From assembly GCA_905236375.1 (NCBI GenBank), contig CAJOOW010000073.1, positions 1-11,087 on the forward strand: DNA of 11,087 nucleotides, in the 5' to 3' direction. A program made the position numbers and the translations under genes. Source of the DNA: an uncultured Alphaproteobacteria bacterium. Lineage in GTDB: Bacteria; Pseudomonadota; Alphaproteobacteria; RUG11792. The notes beneath the pieces were generated by a model. The model was not told where the DNA came from. It saw nothing but the letters and a program-made list of their open reading frames with translations, and searched no databases. Positions 7,537 to 11,087 of the stretch are shown piece after piece (within the stretch, counting starts at the first letter, position 1; every line of letters starts with the position of its first letter).

Positions 7537-9033
7537 ATGTTTTTTAATAAACTTAAAATATCCGCAATTATTGGATTTGTTGTGTTGACTTTTTCTCTCG
7601 CCTATGCATCAGAGCCTAATCCAACCGATGCACAGATAAAACATGAAAGGACGAAACTGCTTGCTCATTTCAGTTTATTGGATATTGAAAATATAGCTCC
7701 TTGGAGAAAAGAACGAAAATTTCATGATTCAGTTTACAAAGAAATTGTAAATTTTTGGATAGATGCGAAATTCAAAAGAGGAATATTTGATCCAAATCGC
7801 ATTGGAAATGGAATTGTTGAGTTTGACATAAAACCAGATGATCCGAATTATAAATACACACCTGCAAACTTTAATGCCCTGGTTTTTGTGAATTATCTCT
7901 ATTTCTTTGGCTTGGCTGATGGGAAAGCACACTTTGATCAACTGTTAAAACAATGTAAGTTATCATCTGATGATATAGAGAAAGTCAAATTATATCAGAA
8001 GGTCTTATTTGAATCTATCACTAAGAATCCGTCTTATGGTAACCCCATTTTAAGATCAAGCTTGCCACTTCCATTTCTAGATCCAAAATATCCCGAGTTA
8101 TTGGCAGATAAATTTGATCTCGTCTGCAAAGTTCTGAAAAACAAATACAAAAATTTTGGAAGTGAAATAGAGGCTGCATTAGAAGATGTAAAAAAATATA
8201 TCATCCAACTCGATTTATTGGACGGTGCACGCAGATTTAATAATATATATTGCTTCGTAAATAATGTAGACACAAGAGTTGATGTATTTCTCGCTAAGAT
8301 AGGCGATAAAGTAAGGATGCTTTCTGAATCAGGAGAAGGCAATGGTAAATATTATGATCTGACGGACATATTCAAAGAAGCAGACGAAAAGGCAGAAACT
8401 GAAATGAAAGAGGATAAAAGTACGTATATTAGGTACGGAATGGATACTTCGTTGCATAAAGATAAAGACCATGGCATAAATAAGCTTTATACATGCCATG
8501 CCAATCTTACTGTACTAACATTTACTAGTGATACGTGGAACACACAAGATAGCAACGGTGTCAAAAAAAGAATAGAGCTACATTGGCCAGCTCGCACAAT
8601 CTATTTTCCTCCTAAAAAGATCCGAGAGAGGAATGTTCCAGATACATATTATGAGGCATATCCTAGCCTACACATGATCAAGAGAAATATGATCCTGGCT
8701 GGTGAAATGAAAGAAGCGCTTAATAAAATCCTAACCGACGTGACAAAACAAGCGAAAAAATATAAGAATACAGAAACTAATTATGAGAAAAAAGTACAAA
8801 TAGAACAGATTAAAACTTTCTTAAAAAACGCATTAAAAAACGCAATAGATAAGATCAAAAACGACAGATACCTCCCTTCATTACGGAATATATTCCCGTC
8901 TGATAAAAATATAACAAGTGATGAGGCATACAAATACATTGTAGAATGGTTATTCTTCGAATTATATATTGAATATAACCTCAAAATTTCAAACGACGAT
9001 TATAAATTTCTTTTAGAGCGTTTGCTTGAATAA
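7537..9033 (+). CDS. Secreted protein of unknown function with signal peptide
   Basis: I do not recognise this 498-residue protein. The N-terminus is a clear Sec signal peptide: MFFNKLK, a hydrophobic core, then AYA|SEP with predicted cleavage after residue 24. There is no lipobox and no later membrane helix, so the mature part (about 474 residues) should be periplasmic, outer-surface or released. It is highly charged (Lys, Glu, Asp) with many aromatics and reads as mostly helical, with a Lys-rich helical C-terminal third (about 385-440). Four cysteines lie after the signal peptide, in QCKLS, LVCKVL, IYCFVN and YTCHAN, enough for disulfides. No catalytic motif, repeat or known domain stands out. 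No good Shine-Dalgarno precedes the ATG at 7537, but the signal peptide starts exactly there. It has its own promoter and no gene close behind it. A host-interaction or envelope role is possible but is pure inference. Confidence 0.85.
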   Translation: MFFNKLKISAIIGFVVLTFSLAYASEPNPTDAQIKHERTKLLAHFSLLDIENIAPWRKERKFHDSVYKEIVNFWIDAKFKRGIFDPNRIGNGIVEFDIKPDDPNYKYTPANFNALVFVNYLYFFGLADGKAHFDQLLKQCKLSSDDIEKVKLYQKVLFESITKNPSYGNPILRSSLPLPFLDPKYPELLADKFDLVCKVLKNKYKNFGSEIEAALEDVKKYIIQLDLLDGARRFNNIYCFVNNVDTRVDVFLAKIGDKVRMLSESGEGNGKYYDLTDIFKEADEKAETEMKEDKSTYIRYGMDTSLHKDKDHGINKLYTCHANLTVLTFTSDTWNTQDSNGVKKRIELHWPARTIYFPPKKIRERNVPDTYYEAYPSLHMIKRNMILAGEMKEALNKILTDVTKQAKKYKNTETNYEKKVQIEQIKTFLKNALKNAIDKIKNDRYLPSLRNIFPSDKNITSDEAYKYIVEWLFFELYIEYNLKISNDDYKFLLERLLE

Positions 9034-9064
9034 AAAAACAGTGAAGAAGGAAAAATTAAACAAT

Positions 9065-9078
9065 CCTCTTTATAGAGG
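9065..9078 (+). other. Small hairpin downstream of the secreted protein gene
   Basis: CCTCT (9065-9069), loop TTAT and AGAGG (9074-9078) form a perfect 5-bp stem 31 bases after the stop at 9033. No T-run follows it, so it does not qualify as a classical terminator. It could protect the 3' end or be chance. Confidence 0.3.
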
Positions 9079-9203
9079 CCGAAGTGGAGAAATCTGAAAT
9101 ATCAATGACATTTTCCCATTTAGACATTTTTCAAATTTTGTTGCTGATGCAGATGATTCAAAATATTTTTATGAATTAAAATATCCTCATAAGAAGACAC
9201 TTG

Positions 9204-9212
9204 TGCTACAAT
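9204..9212 (+). promoter_or_regulatory. Candidate extended -10 promoter for the lipoprotein-gap unit
   Basis: TGCTACAAT places an extended TG one base before TACAAT (9207-9212), which matches five of six -10 bases. I see no good -35 at the right distance, although extended -10 promoters can do without one. Transcription would begin near 9219, about 28 bases before the lipoprotein ATG. Confidence 0.4.
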
Positions 9213-9246
9213 CCTTAGCAGTTATTTTGATTCGCGTGGAGATAAT

Positions 9247-9735
9247 ATGAATTTCATAAAATCCGTTTGGTTCTGCTTGGCTGCATTTCTTCTAGCTGGA
9301 TGTGCTAATCAAACTTTTAAAGCAGACGAACCAGTGGATTATAAGGATCAAGTCAAGTTTGGTTATGGATCCCTGGTGAAAGATAAGGATTCAGCATTAA
9401 GAAAATATTTTGGCAAGGCCTCAGAAGAAAGTGAGGTTGCTGTTGAGAAAGTTTCAACAAATTCAAATAAAGATAATCTTTGGGATTCCGCACTGGCTAC
9501 CTTGAAAGATTTCCCTATTGAATTTATGGATAAGAAATCCGGAAAAATCGAGACAGATAGAGTGAAAGTCAATATGTTTGATAATACCGGAACCTGCACG
9601 TATAAAATATTTGTGACAGTTAAAAATGACTCAGATATTGACGTTGTCGTAACTTCAAATGAAGATTCAAATATCAGACTTAAAAAACATGCTGAGACAA
9701 TCAAATCTAAAATTTTAAAAGGATTTAAGAAATAA
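9247..9735 (+). CDS. Small predicted lipoprotein (possibly DUF3576/BamC-like)
   Basis: This is a 162-residue lipoprotein. A short signal sequence ends in the lipobox LLAGC, so Cys19 should be lipidated and anchor the protein in the envelope, probably the outer membrane. After a polar linker (about 20-75), the segment from about residue 78 (LWDSALATLKDFPIEFMDKKSG) to the C-terminus alternates helix and strands and ends in a Lys-rich helix. Its order, a helix of the LW.a.L.tL.f.pi type followed by a G.I.TD strand, recalls DUF3576 lipoproteins of alphaproteobacteria and, more distantly, BamC-type domains; this is a weak resemblance from memory. TGGAG (9237-9241) lies 5 bases before the ATG. The gene ends 15 bases before gap and probably shares its transcript. 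Confidence 0.85.
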   Translation: MNFIKSVWFCLAAFLLAGCANQTFKADEPVDYKDQVKFGYGSLVKDKDSALRKYFGKASEESEVAVEKVSTNSNKDNLWDSALATLKDFPIEFMDKKSGKIETDRVKVNMFDNTGTCTYKIFVTVKNDSDIDVVVTSNEDSNIRLKKHAETIKSKILKGFKK

Positions 9736-9741
9736 AAGGAG
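9736..9741 (+). promoter_or_regulatory. Shine-Dalgarno AAGGAG for gap
   Basis: AAGGAG directly follows the lipoprotein stop and lies 9 bases before the ATG at 9751. It confirms the gap start and supports efficient translation from a shared transcript. Confidence 0.75.
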
Positions 9742-9750
9742 AAAAAAGAT

Positions 9751-10752
9751 ATGTTGAAAATAGGAGTTAATGGCTTTGGAAGAATTGGAAGAATGGTCTT
9801 GCGGGCTTATGAAGAAGCCGGGAAATACAACAATATTCAAATTGTTTGCATTAATGATCTTTCTGACAAGAAAACAAATATTCACCTTCTAAAGCACGAT
9901 TCGGTTCACGGAGCCTTTGGATTTGAAGTTAAAGAAACGGACGATGGAATCATGGTAAATGGCAAAAACATCAAGATGATTTCTGAACCAAATCCGGAGA
10001 CGATCGACTGGAAAGGCTTGGGAGTTGATGTTGTTTTTGAATGTTCCGGAAGATTTACTAAGAAAGTTGACGCTGAGAAACATTTAAAAGGAGGGGCCAA
10101 AAGAGTTATTGTTTCGGCCCCTTCAGAAGGCGCAGACAAAACTGTTGTTTTTGGAATAAATCACAAAGAAATAAAGGACAGTGATTTGGTGATTTCGAAT
10201 GGATCCTGCACGACAAATTGCTTGGCGCCTGTCGCTTATCTTTTGGATAGAGAATTTGGAATTGAATGTGGATTTATGACGACAATTCACTCATACACCG
10301 GCGATCAGAGACTAATTGACACAGTTCATAAGGATTTAAGAAGAGCAAGAGCAGCAGCTCTTTCGATGATTCCAAGCACAACAGGAGCCGCAAGAGCTGT
10401 CGGATTGGTTTTGCCAAACTTGAAAGGAAAGCTCGATGGAACTGCAATCAGAGTCCCAACCCCAAACGTTTCATTGGTAGATTTAAAGTGCAACCTTTCG
10501 AAATCGGCGACTGTTGATCAAATTAACAATATTATGAAAAAAGCTTCAGAAGGCGAGTTAAAAGGAATCCTTGGATATAACGACGAGCCTTTGGTTTCAT
10601 CAGATTTCAATCATTCATCTTTCAGCTCAATATTTGATTCAACTGGCACAACAGTTATCGGAGATAAATTCTGCAGAATTGTTTCATGGTATGATAACGA
10701 ATTTGGTTTCTCAAACAGAATGTTAGACTTAGCGAACTATTTAGCCGATTAA
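9751..10752 (+). CDS. gap: Glyceraldehyde-3-phosphate dehydrogenase, type I
   Basis: This enzyme converts glyceraldehyde-3-phosphate, NAD(P)+ and phosphate to 1,3-bisphosphoglycerate in the cytoplasm, in glycolysis or gluconeogenesis. At 333 residues it is full length. The Rossmann motif GVNGFGRIGR (5-14) opens the protein, and Asp36 in INDL is the usual NAD-ribose ligand. The catalytic site SNGSCTTNC has Cys153, paired with His180 in TTIHSYTGDQ. SMIPSTTGAA, WYDNEFGFSNRM and the C-terminal helix are all present. Where strictly NAD-dependent bacterial enzymes such as the Bacillus one have Leu-Pro before HKDLRRAR, this has Thr191-Val192, so coenzyme preference is uncertain. SNGSC with Gly replaces the more usual SNASC. 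No phosphoglycerate kinase gene follows; downstream lies a hairpin and then convergent gyrB. Confidence 0.96.
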   Translation: MLKIGVNGFGRIGRMVLRAYEEAGKYNNIQIVCINDLSDKKTNIHLLKHDSVHGAFGFEVKETDDGIMVNGKNIKMISEPNPETIDWKGLGVDVVFECSGRFTKKVDAEKHLKGGAKRVIVSAPSEGADKTVVFGINHKEIKDSDLVISNGSCTTNCLAPVAYLLDREFGIECGFMTTIHSYTGDQRLIDTVHKDLRRARAAALSMIPSTTGAARAVGLVLPNLKGKLDGTAIRVPTPNVSLVDLKCNLSKSATVDQINNIMKKASEGELKGILGYNDEPLVSSDFNHSSFSSIFDSTGTTVIGDKFCRIVSWYDNEFGFSNRMLDLANYLAD

Positions 10753-10762
10753 TCTTATAAAG

Positions 10763-10794
10763 CAAGGCAGCCGGGCATATTCCAGGCTGCCTTG
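10763..10794. terminator. GC-rich hairpin between gap and gyrB, possible bidirectional terminator
   Basis: CAAGGCAGCC (10763-10772) and GGCTGCCTTG (10785-10794) form a perfect 10-bp stem. Inside it, past one G-A mismatch, two further G-C pairs close a loop of CATATT. It lies 10 bases after the gap stop and 25 bases beyond the gyrB stop, so both transcripts would contain it. There is no T-run on either side, so it lacks a classical intrinsic terminator tail and may act mainly to block exonuclease. Confidence 0.5.
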
Positions 10795-10819
10795 ATGAAC
10801 TCGATTTCTTCAGCAGTTC

Positions 10820-11087
10820 TTAGACATCCAAATTTTTAACTTTTTCCGCATTAGTTTGAATGAATTCTCGGCGAGGCTCGACGATGTCTCCCATCAAAAC
10901 CGAGAAGATCTTATCAGCTTCTTCTGCTTGAGTTAACTTGACTTGCAATAACGTTCTTGAAGCTGGATCCAAAGTCGTTTCCCATAATTGATCTGGGTTC
11001 ATTTCACCAAGACCTTTATATCGATTGATCGTAAGTCCTCTTCTTCCGAATTCTAAAACTTTTTCCATTAAGGCCATAGGACCATCA
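10820..11087 (-). CDS. gyrB: DNA gyrase subunit B, C-terminal end (5' part outside the window)
   Basis: These are the last 89 or so residues of the ATPase/TOPRIM subunit of DNA gyrase, which with GyrA introduces negative supercoils. The frame is open past the window edge: codons before the internal Met at 11077 read DGP, so that Met is not a start. [28 protein letters not shown] and the [13 protein letters not shown] segment ending in VKNLDV are hallmarks of the GyrB C-terminus and separate it from ParE. It is convergent with gap, with 67 bases between the stops. Confidence 0.95.
   Translation of the reverse strand, partial: DGPMALMEKVLEFGRRGLTINRYKGLGEMNPDQLWETTLDPASRTLLQVKLTQAEEADKIFSVLMGDIVEPRREFIQTNAEKVKNLDV

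Noticed and set aside
9065..9078. The small CCTCT/AGAGG hairpin as a rho-independent terminator of the secreted-protein gene.
   Set aside because: The stem is only 5 bp and no T-run follows, so it fails the usual criteria; it is kept only as a low-confidence hairpin.
9098..9250. An open frame without ATG (about 50 codons, containing NFVADADDSKYFYELKYP) in the gap before the lipoprotein gene.
   Set aside because: It has protein-like composition but no start codon and no ribosome binding site, and it ends inside the next gene's start codon. It might be a gene remnant, but I cannot link it to any family.
1..11087. CRISPR array, tRNA or rRNA gene, transposase, toxin-antitoxin pair, or oriC-like DnaA-box cluster.
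   Set aside because: I looked on both strands and saw no direct-repeat array, cloverleaf, transposase motif, toxin-antitoxin pair or cluster of TTATCCACA-like boxes outside coding sequence.

Overview
The window is AT-rich bacterial chromosome that most likely comes from an alphaproteobacterium. The evidence is the DnaA arginine-finger segment (RLKSRLGWGLVADI), the FtsK and GAPDH sequence types, and the low-GC, tightly packed core genes. A phosphate-antiporter-type sugar-phosphate carrier next to dnaA points to a host-associated or intracellular lifestyle of the Holosporales/Rickettsiales kind. This placement is inference, because no rRNA or other decisive marker is present. Both window edges cut through genes: dnaA lacks its 5' end and gyrB lacks all but its 3' end.

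Layout. Positions 1-3889 (+) hold a tightly packed run of dnaA (partial), a GlpT/UhpT/UhpC-type organophosphate:phosphate antiporter and mtaB. The gaps are only 9 and 8 bases, so one transcript is likely; it ends at an AT-rich intrinsic terminator at 3893-3918. Positions 3922-7344 (-) hold an ABC-2 type permease followed 9 bases later by ftsK, again a likely operon. The 192-base divergent region 7345-7536 holds a good extended -10 promoter for the + side, with a run of 13 T inside its spacer, and a weaker candidate promoter for the - side. Positions 7537-9033 (+) hold a 498-residue protein with a signal peptide that matches no family I recognise. After a 213-base gap come a small lipoprotein (9247-9735) and, 15 bases later, glyceraldehyde-3-phosphate dehydrogenase (9751-10752). 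A GC-rich hairpin separates gap from the convergent gyrB 3' end (to 11087, -). No gene-free stretch exceeds 300 bases.

How it fits together. Most genes are housekeeping: replication initiation (DnaA), DNA supercoiling (GyrB), chromosome segregation and division (FtsK), tRNA modification (MtaB) and glycolysis (GAPDH). The antiporter could feed host sugar phosphate into the glycolytic route that GAPDH serves (inference). The accessory content is the ABC-2 permease with no ATPase beside it, the unknown secreted protein under a homopolymer-containing promoter, and the lipoprotein. I see no rRNA, tRNA, CRISPR array, insertion sequence or recognisable defence system. The most interesting element is the secreted-protein locus with its T-tract promoter.
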